NCBI GenBank assembly: GCA_902596665.1
Contig: CACJUN010000001.1
Location: 195,680 to 259,679 of the forward strand
Reading direction: 5' to 3'
Source of the DNA: an uncultured SAR86 cluster bacterium
GTDB taxonomy: Bacteria > Pseudomonadota > Gammaproteobacteria > Magnimaribacterales > AG-339-G14
DNA length: 64,000 nt
In this document: piece after piece, positions 51,512 to 60,023 of the stretch
Position numbering within the stretch: the first letter of the stretch is position 1
How the letters are laid out: every line of letters begins with the position of its first letter
Notes under the pieces: model-generated
Seen by the model: only the letters and a program-made list of their open reading frames with translations
Database searches by the model: none
Told to the model about the DNA's origin: nothing
Program-made: the position numbers and the translations under genes

Positions 51512-52710
51512 TAGAAGGATATTGTCACCCAGATTTTAAAGAGTTAGAGAATCACTTCCGTTCTTTGATAGATTCTGGTTATGAAACTGGCGCGTCATTC
51601 GCTGTGGAAAAAGATGGTGAAATGATAGTGGATTTATGGGGTGGATTTAAGGATAAGGAAAAAACTATGCCTTGGGATAAAGATACCATTTGTAATGTCT
51701 TCTCTGTCACAAAAGGAATTATCGTCCCATGCATGATGCACTTAGTTGAACAAGGAAAAATATCATTGGATGACAAGGTAAGTAAATATTGGCCAGAATA
51801 CGGAACTAACGGAAAAGAAAATACTCTAATCAAACATTTTTTAACGCATAGAGCGGGAATGTTTGGTTTCAGAGAAAGACTCGAAAATCCAAGATGGCAA
51901 GATTGGTCTTCTTTCATCAAAACTCTTGAAACCCAAGAACCATTTCATGAGCCTGGTGCAAGCCAAGGTTACCATGCATTGACCTATGGTTTTCTTAATG
52001 GCGAACTCTTCAGAAGGGTTACAGGCCAAACAATAGGATCTTATTTTAGAGAACATATTGCTGATCCATTTGACCTAAATTTTAAGATTGGTTTAGATGA
52101 AGAGGATTTGCCAAATTGTGCAGATACAATTTCTATTTCTGATGCTATGGGACCCTCAAAAGGATTTCAGATATTTATATCTTTGATCCCAGAGTTATTT
52201 CTTCCTCAGCCACTGAAAAACATAAAGAGATGGTTCAGAAAGGGAGATTTTAAGGTTGCTTTTGACAGTACTGCAGCTAACGATGATCAGAACTATATGA
52301 ATTCTACAGATTGGAGGATGGCAGAAATTCCGGCTGGAAACGGACACGGCAATTCAAATGCTTTAGCAAAGTTTTATGGCATCTTATCTAATGGTGGTTC
52401 AAGAGATGGAAAGATAATCATGTCAAGGGAATCGATCAATCAGGCTTTAACTCCCCATACTTCTGGACCGGATACAGTTCTCTTTTTTGGAGATATTAAA
52501 TTTGGACTAGGATATTTGCTCAATACGCAGCTTTCTCCGATTGGAAGATCTGAAGGTGCTTTTGGGCATGCAGGCATCGGTGGAGCCTGCGCTTATGGAG
52601 ATACAGATAAAAAGATTGGTTTTTCTTATATCAATAACAAAATTCATAAGGGCTTAAAGCTTTATCAATCTTCTAACGAATTATCCGATATTCTTTATAA
52701 ATTAATTTAA
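51508..52710 (+). CDS. Serine beta-lactamase-fold esterase (class C-like)
   Basis: A 400-residue penicillin-binding/class C-like hydrolase, as in EstB-type esterases. The SxxK site is Ser66-Lys69 in VFSVTKGI. THRAGMFGFRERL and GYHALTYGFLNGELFRRVTGQ carry the Tyr-region motif. A late GHAGIGGACAYGD stands in for the KTG/HxG box. No signal peptide is visible, so antibiotic hydrolysis is unlikely. Coupled by ATGA to the alpha/beta hydrolase. Confidence 0.87.
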   Translation: MIEGYCHPDFKELENHFRSLIDSGYETGASFAVEKDGEMIVDLWGGFKDKEKTMPWDKDTICNVFSVTKGIIVPCMMHLVEQGKISLDDKVSKYWPEYGTNGKENTLIKHFLTHRAGMFGFRERLENPRWQDWSSFIKTLETQEPFHEPGASQGYHALTYGFLNGELFRRVTGQTIGSYFREHIADPFDLNFKIGLDEEDLPNCADTISISDAMGPSKGFQIFISLIPELFLPQPLKNIKRWFRKGDFKVAFDSTAANDDQNYMNSTDWRMAEIPAGNGHGNSNALAKFYGILSNGGSRDGKIIMSRESINQALTPHTSGPDTVLFFGDIKFGLGYLLNTQLSPIGRSEGAFGHAGIGGACAYGDTDKKIGFSYINNKIHKGLKLYQSSNELSDILYKLI

Positions 52711-52716
52711 AAGAAA

Positions 52717-53481
52717 ATGATTCTGGATCCATTGTTTTATGTGGTAGCAATCATTTCTGTTTTCCTTCATGGAATGGGAAAAGGGGGATTTATTGGAGCA
52801 GGATCCTTTGGTTCTCTCTTGGCAATTCCCGTTATGTCTTTTTTTGTTCCACCTTTCCAGGCTGTAGCAATTCTTCTTATACCTTTGATTTTTATGGATT
52901 GCGTTACAGTTTGGAGATACAAGCATAAATGGAACATTGAAATAATCAAATTTATAATTCCGCTTGCTTTTGTCGGAGTGTTAATTGGGACTTTTACATT
53001 TAGCTATCTGACCAATGACCATATAAGGATGATCATTGGACTAATGGCTATTATTTTCTGTTTGGATTATTACTTTCGTAAAGATTCAGATAAACCAAAG
53101 AAGCCATCTAAATTTGCCTCATACTTTTGGCCAAGTCTTTCAGGTTTTACTAGTTTTTCAATTCATGCTGGCGGATTGCCATTAAGTTTTTATCTTCTTC
53201 CGATGAGGCTAGATAGAACTATGTACGTTGCAACCGCCGGTCTTTTTTATTTATTGATAAATTTATTTAAAATTTTTCCCTATGCTTATTTAGGCGAAAT
53301 GAATTTTGAAAATATATATACTTCTCTTTTATTACTTCCTTTAGCTCCTCTTGGCGTTTATTTTGGAGCTTATCTTGTTGATAAAATAGGGCAAGATTGG
53401 TTTTATAAAATTGGATACTTTTGTACTTTGCTCGCAGGTTGCAAGCTATTTTATGATGGATCCATAAAGCTTTTTTTATGA
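52717..53481 (+). CDS. TauE/SafE (TSUP) family anion exporter
   Basis: A 254-residue membrane protein with 7-8 TM segments. The start MILDPLFYVVAIISVFLHGMG leads into KGGFIGAGSFGSLLAIPVM, the first TSUP repeat; the second repeat reads LSGFTSFSIHAGGLPLSFYLLP. The family exports sulfite, sulfoacetate or related organosulfonates. Nothing in the operon fixes the substrate. It overlaps pdxJ by 4 nt. Confidence 0.87.
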   Translation: MILDPLFYVVAIISVFLHGMGKGGFIGAGSFGSLLAIPVMSFFVPPFQAVAILLIPLIFMDCVTVWRYKHKWNIEIIKFIIPLAFVGVLIGTFTFSYLTNDHIRMIIGLMAIIFCLDYYFRKDSDKPKKPSKFASYFWPSLSGFTSFSIHAGGLPLSFYLLPMRLDRTMYVATAGLFYLLINLFKIFPYAYLGEMNFENIYTSLLLLPLAPLGVYFGAYLVDKIGQDWFYKIGYFCTLLAGCKLFYDGSIKLFL

Positions 53482-54209
53482 CAAATTTAAGTATCAATAT
53501 AAATAAGATAGCTTGGTTAAGAAATGCAAGAGATGGAGATATTCCAAACTTGGTGGATATGACTATGAATATTATAGATTCGGGTTGTCATGGAATAACA
53601 GTTCATCCAAGACCAGATTTAAGACACATAACGCCAAAAGACCTTGCAGAATTAAAAAAGATCATACCAAACAATATAGAATTTAATATTGAAGGTAATC
53701 CATTTGAACAGCCAAACGATGAATATCCCGGTTATATGGAACTGATTAACTTCTATCAGCCTGATCAGGCAACTTTAGTACCAGACGATACGATGCAAAA
53801 AACTTCTGATCATGGGTTTGATTTAAGTAAACCAAATCTGGAATTAGAAAAAATAATTAAAACATTAAAATCTTTCAATATAAGATCAAGCATTTTTATC
53901 GATCCGGATATTGAACAGCTAAAACGTGCTAAAGATTTAGGAGTGGATAGAGTTGAACTCTACACAGGACCTTACGCAGCTCTCTACAATAGCCAATCAA
54001 CAAAAGATTCTTATCGTTCTGTTATTGAATTTGCTAATGAGATAAATTTGGATCTCAATGCCGGTCATGATTTAAATCTCAAGAATCTTCCTTTTCTTAT
54101 GGATTGTGGTGAGATAAAAGAAGTATCTATTGGACAGGCATATGTATCTGATTGTTTGATCTATGGAATCAAAGAAACCACTAAGAAATATCTTGAAGTG
54201 TTAAAATAA
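53478..54209 (+). CDS. pdxJ: Pyridoxine 5'-phosphate synthase PdxJ
   Basis: It condenses 1-deoxy-D-xylulose 5-phosphate with 3-amino-2-oxopropyl phosphate to pyridoxine 5'-phosphate. It has 243 residues, the usual length. Motifs are INKIAWLRNARDG (typical INKVAxLRNARG), GITVHPRPDLRHIT, and EFNIEGNPFE with the active-site Glu. DLGVDRVELYTGPYA and DLNAGHDLNLKNL (active His) follow. It begins within the stop of the TSUP gene. Confidence 0.95.
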   Translation: MTNLSININKIAWLRNARDGDIPNLVDMTMNIIDSGCHGITVHPRPDLRHITPKDLAELKKIIPNNIEFNIEGNPFEQPNDEYPGYMELINFYQPDQATLVPDDTMQKTSDHGFDLSKPNLELEKIIKTLKSFNIRSSIFIDPDIEQLKRAKDLGVDRVELYTGPYAALYNSQSTKDSYRSVIEFANEINLDLNAGHDLNLKNLPFLMDCGEIKEVSIGQAYVSDCLIYGIKETTKKYLEVLK

Positions 54210-54213
54210 AATT

Positions 54214-54528
54214 ATGGATATTATTGAAAAGATTAATAATCAAATTGCTGACAACAAAATTCTTTTGTACATGAAAGGATCTCCTGATAAGCCTGAATGC
54301 GGTTTTTCTCAACGTGCATCACAAATACTAATGGCATGTGGAAAGGAATTCTCTTTTGTAGATATTTTAAGTAATCCAGAAATCAGACAGGAACTTCCTT
54401 CTGTTTCGGAATGGCCAACTTTTCCTCAATTATTTATCAACGGTGAACTAGTCGGTGGTAGTGACATCATGATGGAGATGTACCAAAACGGCGAACTCAA
54501 AGAATTGATAGATTCAGTTGAAATCTAA
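54214..54528 (+). CDS. grxD: Monothiol glutaredoxin Grx4 (CGFS type)
   Basis: A 104-residue cytoplasmic CGFS glutaredoxin that carries or delivers [2Fe-2S] clusters with glutathione. The active site is CGFS at residues 29-32. EWPTFPQLFINGELVGGSD binds glutathione. Length matches Grx4 (115 in E. coli). It ends in a 4-nt stop-codon overlap with the convergent membrane gene. Confidence 0.96.
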   Translation: MDIIEKINNQIADNKILLYMKGSPDKPECGFSQRASQILMACGKEFSFVDILSNPEIRQELPSVSEWPTFPQLFINGELVGGSDIMMEMYQNGELKELIDSVEI

Positions 54529-54908
54529 ATTGGAAGAATCCAACTTAAGTTAGCTAATAAAGTAAACAAGGTTAAAACTACGGTTAGGGTATGCAATCTT
54601 CTAAAAGCTGTAGACCTGTCTTCATCTCGAGCTTTATTAGTTGCTGGCACTACTAGGTAAGAAATAATCATTGAAATCGCAGTAACTGCAGCGATAACGA
54701 TCCCTTGGATGCTTAAATATACTGATGAAACGATTAAAGCGCTAATACCTAAGATAAAAATTACCATAAAAAATCTAGGAAAGATTTTTCTTAAAAACTT
54801 TGAGGCATTTTCTGCATCAAGTGTAGTAAAAACTACAGGAGCAACAATAGCAGTTTGAAAAAGAATCATTCCAGAAATTATTCCAGAAAGAAGTTCTATA
54901 AAAATCAT
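54525..54908 (-). CDS. DUF4149 (TMEM205-like) membrane protein
   Basis: A 127-residue protein with four TM helices. It begins ELLSGIISGMILFQTAIVAPVVF and continues with NASKFLRKIFPRFFMVIFIL, then LVVPATNKARDED and FRRLHTLTVVLTL. The order of VAP, FxRxxFPxF and RLH motifs fits the DUF4149/TMEM205-like family. The function is unknown. It is the last gene after the cupredoxin lipoprotein (3 nt apart), so the two may be co-expressed. Confidence 0.82.
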   Translation of the reverse strand: MIFIELLSGIISGMILFQTAIVAPVVFTTLDAENASKFLRKIFPRFFMVIFILGISALIVSSVYLSIQGIVIAAVTAISMIISYLVVPATNKARDEDRSTAFRRLHTLTVVLTLFTLLANLSWILPI

Positions 54909-54911
54909 TTG

Positions 54912-55811
54912 CTAGTCAGTAATTGTTATAACAGCATCATTAGCCATACCAGAATGTATAAAACAGAAATAATATAGCTGATCGGGAGCATCGCTAGGTA
55001 CGGTAATATAAATTGTATTGTTTGTTTTAGAAGTTTTCACACCTCTAATGAATTCCGGTTTTGAGGCATGTAAACCATTTTTTTCTATTGAGAATCTTAG
55101 CGGGTGAGAAGTATAAGAATCTGCTTGAACAAATGCGTATGTCTTACCTCTTTCTAAGGTAAGGTCTTTTGCTAAGTCACCATCAATATAAAATTTATTT
55201 CCTGAATCTGTGCTCTGGACGGTTACCGTAAAAGATTGAGTAGTTTCAGGAACGGATTCTGTATCTTCTAGATTTACTGAACCATTTGGAAGAAAAAGTC
55301 TCCAGTTTGCATCTTCACAACCTGCATTGTAGTCATATGCATCAGCAGAGCATTGATAACTAGGACGAAAATTTATTCCTACAATATCGTTACTATTCGT
55401 TGTATTGGAAAGCTTTGTAACTTGTGCGGTAACAGAATCAGATTTACTGATCTCTGTTCCAGAAAATCTTACCCTCGGCCATGCATTACCTTCGTAGGTT
55501 GCAACTGAATCATCATCATTACTGTATGCGTAAACAGATCTTTTTGAACTAGTTGCAGATCCTCCCATATTTGACTCACTGTTAGCACCCATTATTTGGA
55601 TTATTTCAAGACCATTTATCGTGGCTGTCGATGCTGCAAGAGTAGGTGAGGAGGATTGGTTGCTGCTTGACGAGCTAGATCCATAACTTGATGAACTTCC
55701 ATAATCACCAGAAGAACCTGTACTAGTTTCTTCAGAGCTTCCATACATTGAACCACCGCCTCCACCACAGGAATAGAGAACAAGAATTAGAATAGGTATA
55801 AAAATTTTCAT
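54912..55811 (-). CDS. Cell-surface lipoprotein with C-terminal cupredoxin-like domain
   Basis: A 299-residue lipoprotein. The signal MKIFIPILILVLYSC is followed by GGGGGS and a long Ser/Gly linker. A middle domain of unknown fold (residues about 60-195) contains two close Cys (CSADAYDYNAGC). The C-terminal domain (about 195-299) ends YYFCFIHSGMAN, giving Cys283, His286 and Met289. With an upstream His236 in SHPLRFS, this is the His-Cys-His-Met type 1 copper ligand set, C-x2-H-x2-M as in amicyanin. It could be an electron carrier or copper store at the surface. The start at 55811 has a GGAG 6-8 nt upstream; an in-frame ATG at 55853 lacks one. Confidence 0.8.
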   Translation of the reverse strand: MKIFIPILILVLYSCGGGGGSMYGSSEETSTGSSGDYGSSSSYGSSSSSSNQSSSPTLAASTATINGLEIIQIMGANSESNMGGSATSSKRSVYAYSNDDDSVATYEGNAWPRVRFSGTEISKSDSVTAQVTKLSNTTNSNDIVGINFRPSYQCSADAYDYNAGCEDANWRLFLPNGSVNLEDTESVPETTQSFTVTVQSTDSGNKFYIDGDLAKDLTLERGKTYAFVQADSYTSHPLRFSIEKNGLHASKPEFIRGVKTSKTNNTIYITVPSDAPDQLYYFCFIHSGMANDAVITITD

Positions 55812-55880
55812 AACAACTCCGTAAAGTAAATCAGAATTGATCCTTCTTAGCATTAACGCAGCAATAGGGCCAAATCAAGC

Positions 55881-55913
55881 ATTTTGATTATAGCTAATTT
55901 TTATAATCAAAAT
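55881..55913. repeat. 12-bp perfect inverted repeat with 9-nt loop
   Basis: ATTTTGATTATA (55881-55892) and TATAATCAAAAT (55902-55913) are exact inverse complements around a 9-nt loop. The element lies in the 130-nt gap between the ferritin-like stop and the cupredoxin lipoprotein start. There is no run of T after it on the minus strand, so a plain intrinsic terminator is less likely than an operator or weak hairpin. Confidence 0.5.
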
Positions 55914-55941
55914 CCTAAACTGAACTTTTAGAGATAAGTAA

Positions 55942-56382
55942 TTAACTAAAGTCTTTTAACATCTTGCGGAGTTCGAGTTGATGCTGTTCCTCTTGGCCAA
56001 TTAAATCTCTTGTATATTCCTCAAGATAGACTGATTCACCTTCAACTTTAGTGAGTAGTTTTTTGTAGAGATTCAATGCATGCATTTCATGCTCAAGACT
56101 TTCTTCTAAAATATCTTTAATAGAGTGGTTATTTGTTTCGACGATATTAGCTATTTTTTGACTTGGATGACCATCTAAACCCGTTAATAATTCGCCAGCT
56201 TGTTGAGCATGCTGTAATGACTCACTTGCCTGCTCTTTTAAAAAATCTACTATGGGTAATCTATGAGGACCAGTAACCATTAATGATGAGTGTGTATATC
56301 TCACAACACCTGATAGTTCATACTCCATGATTTCATTTAATATTCCACATACCTCGCTTGTATCAAAATTTTCATTTTCCAT
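55942..56382 (-). CDS. Ferritin-like / bacterioferritin family protein
   Basis: A 146-residue four-helix-bundle protein. Helix A has EIMEYELSGVVRYTHSS with ligand candidate Glu22, helix B has ESLQHAQQAGELLTGL, helix C LEHEMHALNLYKKLL, and helix D LIGQEEQHQLELRKML. The acidic and His pattern suits a di-iron ferroxidase or iron-storage cage. In helix B the Glu lies four residues before His rather than three, so it belongs to a bacterioferritin-like side group rather than classical Bfr. No axial Met for heme is obvious. A Fur-like box lies 69-87 nt upstream. Confidence 0.82.
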   Translation of the reverse strand: MENENFDTSEVCGILNEIMEYELSGVVRYTHSSLMVTGPHRLPIVDFLKEQASESLQHAQQAGELLTGLDGHPSQKIANIVETNNHSIKDILEESLEHEMHALNLYKKLLTKVEGESVYLEEYTRDLIGQEEQHQLELRKMLKDFS

Positions 56383-56450
56383 TTCTTTACCTCAAAATTT
56401 TGGAAACTATAGCAGTTAAATCAACGAAAATTCTTGATGAGAAATAGATG

Positions 56451-56469
56451 GGAATTGATAATCATTTTT
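56451..56469. promoter_or_regulatory. Candidate Fur box
   Basis: The 19-mer GGAATTGATAATCATTTTT matches the Fur consensus GATAATGATAATCATTATC at 14 of 19 positions, with the central TGATAATCATT intact. It lies between the ferritin-like gene and argG. Fur control of iron storage is the natural reading. No experimental or genome-wide support is available here. Confidence 0.5.
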
Positions 56470-56530
56470 ATTAAGCATTTAACTTAACAACAAAGAAGAA
56501 ATTTTGGATATGGAACGTTTTTCATATTGA

Positions 56531-56561
56531 TTTACATAGGCTAGATATTTAAAGATATAAT
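56531..56561 (+). promoter_or_regulatory. Candidate argG promoter
   Basis: A perfect TATAAT (56556-56561) has TTTACA (56531-56536) 19 nt upstream, matching TTGACA at 5/6. Transcription would start about 10-12 nt before the argG ATG, leaving a short untranslated leader. No arginine-operator (ARG box) pair is evident. Confidence 0.45.
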
Positions 56562-56579
56562 CCTCCAAAATTTTTTTAT

Positions 56580-57767
56580 ATGAATAAGATAATATTAGCT
56601 TACTCAGGCGGACTAGATACAACTGTTATCCTTAAATGGTTGCAGGAGAACTATGATGCTGAAGTTATTACGTATACTGCAGATTTAGGACAAAAAGACT
56701 TAAGGGATGATGTGGAAGATAGAGCTTCACAAGCTGGTGCATCTCACTCAATAGTTGAAGATCTTAAAGATGATTTTGTAAAAAATTACGTTTTTCCTAT
56801 GTTTAGAGGGAATGCTATTTACGAAGGTGAATATCTTTTAGGTACTTCAATTGCAAGACCTTTAATCGCCAAAAGGCTCGTTGAAATTGCAAGAGAGGAG
56901 GGAGCTCAATTCATATCTCATGGGGCTACAGGTAAAGGAAACGATCAGATTAGATTTGAATTAGGAGTTTATGGACTAGCTCCTGAATTGAAAATTATTA
57001 GCCCTTGGCGTGAGTGGGATCTAGCATCGAGGAAGGATTTAGTTAAATACTGTAATGAAAATCAATTGCCAGTTGAAGAGGGTAGTGAAAACGAACCTCC
57101 TTTTTCAACTGATGAAAATTTATTACATATTTCTTATGAAGGTGGAATCTTAGAAGATATAACCTCGGTACCTCCAGAAAGTATGTGGCGCAATACTAAA
57201 TCAATTGATGATGCGCCTGATTCAGGAGAAGAATTTTCCATAGAGTTTGAAAATGGAGATCCAATTGCAGTTGATGATGAAAAGCTTTCTCCTGCAGAAT
57301 TATTAACAAAGTTAAATGAAATTGGCTCAAGAAATGGCATAGGCAGACTGGATATTGTTGAATCAAGATCTACCGGAATGAAGTCAAGAGGTTGCTACGA
57401 AACGCCTGGTGGCTCGGTCTTACTCAAAGCAAGAAGAGCAATAGAATCAATCTGTATGGATGGAGAATCAATAAAAACTAAGGACGAACTTATAAGTAAA
57501 TATTCAGGTTTAATTTATGATGGTTTGTGGTGGGCACCTGAAAGGTTTGCAATACAAAGTCTTGTCGATGATTTTTCAAAAAATGTTCAAGGACAAATAA
57601 AAATATTAGCCAAGAAAGGTAATGTAATCATTTTAAGCAGACGAAGTGATAAATCTTTATATAAAGCAGATTTAGCGAGTTTTGATGAGAAAGGTGACTT
57701 TGATCAGAAAGATGCCGAAGGTTATATTAAGATCAAATCGTTAAGATTAAAAAATAGAGAAAATTAA
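56580..57767 (+). CDS. argG: Argininosuccinate synthase
   Basis: It joins citrulline and aspartate with ATP in arginine synthesis. It has 395 residues, the usual short form. The N-terminal PP-loop is AYSGGLDTTVILKW (family AYSGGLDTS). YLLGTSIARPLIAKR, GATGKGNDQIRFE and NEPPFSTDENLLHISYEGG follow, and the C-terminal part has ESRSTGMKSRGCYETPGG. Cytoplasmic homotetramer expected. It ends in a 4-nt overlap with convergent fabD. Confidence 0.97.
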   Translation: MNKIILAYSGGLDTTVILKWLQENYDAEVITYTADLGQKDLRDDVEDRASQAGASHSIVEDLKDDFVKNYVFPMFRGNAIYEGEYLLGTSIARPLIAKRLVEIAREEGAQFISHGATGKGNDQIRFELGVYGLAPELKIISPWREWDLASRKDLVKYCNENQLPVEEGSENEPPFSTDENLLHISYEGGILEDITSVPPESMWRNTKSIDDAPDSGEEFSIEFENGDPIAVDDEKLSPAELLTKLNEIGSRNGIGRLDIVESRSTGMKSRGCYETPGGSVLLKARRAIESICMDGESIKTKDELISKYSGLIYDGLWWAPERFAIQSLVDDFSKNVQGQIKILAKKGNVIILSRRSDKSLYKADLASFDEKGDFDQKDAEGYIKIKSLRLKNREN

Positions 57768-58660
57768 GAATCAATTAAAGCTAGTTTCTCCATTTTTTTA
57801 AACTTCCTAGCCATTCCTATTATTGTTTTTCCGGGCCCAGAATCCGTAATGCTTAAAACTTTGCTTTTATCAAGAAAATCTAAAGTTTCTCTCCACCTTA
57901 CAGTTTCACAAAGTTGATTGATCAAATTATCTTTAATTTCATCGATATTAGAAGTTGGAAGCGCAGTAAAATTAGATATTATCGGAACTCTTGGATCTCT
58001 AAATTCTATTTTTTCTAATTCAGAGGCTAATTTTTCTTGAGCATCTTTTAGCAAATAACAATGCGATGGCACAGACATATTTACGTATTGCGTTTTAACT
58101 CTTTTTAATTCTTTGCTTTCAAGCAAAGTTTTACACTTTTCAATATTTGTAGTTTCGCCCGCAAGCACACCCATTCCATCAGCAGTATCTGTGGACAAAT
58201 TTACTGTGCATCCATCATCAGAAAGTTCTTTTATTAAGGATTGAATATCATTATGGTTCATTCCCATGACAACCAGCATTTTGGCCTCACCGGGTGCAAC
58301 TGAATTCTGCATTAGCTTTCCTCTAATATGAACTAACTTTATTGCATCTAAAAAATCTAAGCATCCTGAAAAAACTAGTGCAGAATATTCACCGAGAGAT
58401 AGACCTGCACAGAAATTATAATTGGCTTTATCGGTAAAGTGTTCAGCAAAGGCAATGCTTGAAGCCAAAATAATTGGTTGAGAATATTCTGTTAAATCAA
58501 TCAAATTATTTGAATCATCTGTAACTAACTCAATAAGATCAATATCAATAGCATCAGAAGCTTTGATGAATAAATCTTTTGCTTTTTCGCTTGAACTGAA
58601 CAGGCTATCCATCATGCCTACAGTTTGAACTCCCTGACCAGGGAACAAAATAGCATTCAT
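57764..58660 (-). CDS. fabD: Malonyl-CoA:ACP transacylase FabD
   Basis: It transfers malonyl groups from CoA to acyl carrier protein for fatty acid synthesis. It has 298 residues. ILFPGQGVQTVGMM is the N-terminal motif and the active serine is Ser88 in CAGLSLGEYSAL, where most proteobacterial enzymes have GHSLGE. The active His is in MSVPSHCYLLK, and a late ISNFTALPTSNID matches FabD. No other fab gene is adjacent, so an unlinked fab locus or a dedicated synthase partner is possible. The start overlaps the ferredoxin reductase stop by 4 nt. Confidence 0.92.
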   Translation of the reverse strand: MNAILFPGQGVQTVGMMDSLFSSSEKAKDLFIKASDAIDIDLIELVTDDSNNLIDLTEYSQPIILASSIAFAEHFTDKANYNFCAGLSLGEYSALVFSGCLDFLDAIKLVHIRGKLMQNSVAPGEAKMLVVMGMNHNDIQSLIKELSDDGCTVNLSTDTADGMGVLAGETTNIEKCKTLLESKELKRVKTQYVNMSVPSHCYLLKDAQEKLASELEKIEFRDPRVPIISNFTALPTSNIDEIKDNLINQLCETVRWRETLDFLDKSKVLSITDSGPGKTIIGMARKFKKMEKLALIDS

Positions 58661-59691
58661 GATCCAGAAACTTTAAGTTTTTCTTGCAAACCTTTATTGG
58701 AGGTTGTGTAACCGAAAGGAACTCTCTCACCGGGATTTATTCTTTTAAAGGCTTCTTGCACAGCTAGAGTAGTTTCATGAAACCCGCAAAGGATTAGGTC
58801 TAATTTTCCAGGATAAGTATTGATATCGCCAACAGCAAAGATGCCTTTTTGATTCGTTTCAAATTTTTCTGTGTCTACTTGGACTTTTCTTTCGTTTAAA
58901 TCAATTTCCCAATCATTTATTGGCCCAAGTTGCTTACTTAAACCAAAGAAAAATAACGCCTCATCGCAGTTAATAACCTCTGTCTCTTTGGTTTCAAAAT
59001 TCATGATTTCTACTCCCTCAAAAGACTTACCACCAACAATAGATTTTATGACAAAAGGAATTTTTAACTCAATTTCACCGCTTGCAACAAAATTTCTCAT
59101 TTTGTTTTCGGTATGTTCTGCACCTCTAAAATCATCTCTTCTGTGAACAAGTTTTATTGATTTCGCTTTATTCGCTAATTCTACTGACCAATCTAGTGCA
59201 CTATCTCCTCCACCAAAAATAACAATATCTTTATCTTTGTATTTATCAACACTTCTGACTGCATAATCTATTCCTTTGCCTAAAAATTTATCCGGAGATT
59301 CAACAGGGGGTTTTCTGGGTTCAAAAGACCCTGCACCAGCTGCTATAAAAATGTTTAGTGTCTTAAAAGAAATTCCATCAGTCGTTTCGGCAATCCAATA
59401 ATCTCCTGACTGTTCAATTCTATCTACTCGTTGATTTAGATGAACTTCGTAATCAAATGGCTCGATTTGCTTTAAAAGTGAATTTATATGCTCTTTACCA
59501 GTTTGGTTTGGTACACCGGGTATGTCGTAAATAGGTTTTTCTGGATAAAGTTCAATGCATTGACCGCCAATTTTATCTAGATTGTCTACAAGATGACATT
59601 TGAGACCCAGTAATCCTGCCTCAAATACTGTAAATAGACCTACCGGACCAGCTCCAATAATTAAAATATCTGTTTCAATGCTTTTAGTCAT
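58657..59691 (-). CDS. Ferredoxin/flavodoxin-NADP+ reductase, thioredoxin-reductase type
   Basis: A 344-residue flavoprotein of the YumC/FNR2 family. FAD motif LIIGAGPVGLFTVFEAG lies near residue 10, with GGQCIELYPEKPIYDIPG after it. NADP motif VIFGGGDSALDW lies near residue 157 with basic HRRDDFRG. AVGDINTYPGKLDLILCGFHE is the second FAD motif. The CxxC of thioredoxin reductases is missing, so it passes electrons between NADPH and ferredoxin or flavodoxin. It is coupled between metG's C-terminal gene and fabD by 1-nt and 4-nt overlaps. Confidence 0.9.
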   Translation of the reverse strand: MTKSIETDILIIGAGPVGLFTVFEAGLLGLKCHLVDNLDKIGGQCIELYPEKPIYDIPGVPNQTGKEHINSLLKQIEPFDYEVHLNQRVDRIEQSGDYWIAETTDGISFKTLNIFIAAGAGSFEPRKPPVESPDKFLGKGIDYAVRSVDKYKDKDIVIFGGGDSALDWSVELANKAKSIKLVHRRDDFRGAEHTENKMRNFVASGEIELKIPFVIKSIVGGKSFEGVEIMNFETKETEVINCDEALFFFGLSKQLGPINDWEIDLNERKVQVDTEKFETNQKGIFAVGDINTYPGKLDLILCGFHETTLAVQEAFKRINPGERVPFGYTTSNKGLQEKLKVSGS

Positions 59692-60023
59692 TAACTCACT
59701 CTCATTCCTGGTTTTGCACCCTGATCAGGATGCAGAATAAAAACGCCTTCTTCATCGTTACTTGCAGCAAGAATCATACCCTCAGATACTCCAAATCGCA
59801 TCTTCCTAGGCTTTAAATTAGCTACACATATAATTTTTAGACCTATTAATTTTTCTGGATCATAAAATTTTTTAATACCTGCAAATACTGTTCTTTCTCC
59901 TAAATCTCCCAGATCTAGAATTATTTTTAGGAGTTTATCTGCTTCTTCTACGTTTTCAGCGTTTTTGATCTCAGCAACTCTCAGATCTATTTTTATAAAA
60001 TCTTCTATAGAAATTTCATCCAT
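59691..60023 (-). CDS. Methionyl-tRNA synthetase C-terminal tRNA-binding domain, separate gene
   Basis: A 110-residue OB-fold tRNA-binding domain of the Trbp111/EMAP-II type. It matches the C-terminal third of E. coli Met[56 protein letters not shown] and [12 protein letters not shown]. Normally this is fused to MetRS as its dimerisation and tRNA-capture domain. Here it is an independent frame overlapping metG by 8 nt (ATGGATGA) with AGAGG just upstream, so it is translated as its own chain and may pair with MetRS in trans. Confidence 0.9.
   Translation of the reverse strand: MDEISIEDFIKIDLRVAEIKNAENVEEADKLLKIILDLGDLGERTVFAGIKKFYDPEKLIGLKIICVANLKPRKMRFGVSEGMILAASNDEEGVFILHPDQGAKPGMRVS

Noticed and set aside
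51579-51920. 113-codon minus-strand frame inside the serine hydrolase gene
   Set aside because: It is a shadow of the SxxK region of a well-supported plus-strand gene.
51508-52710. Beta-lactamase resistance gene
   Set aside because: No signal peptide, and the KTG and YxN motifs are altered; the esterase branch of the fold fits better.
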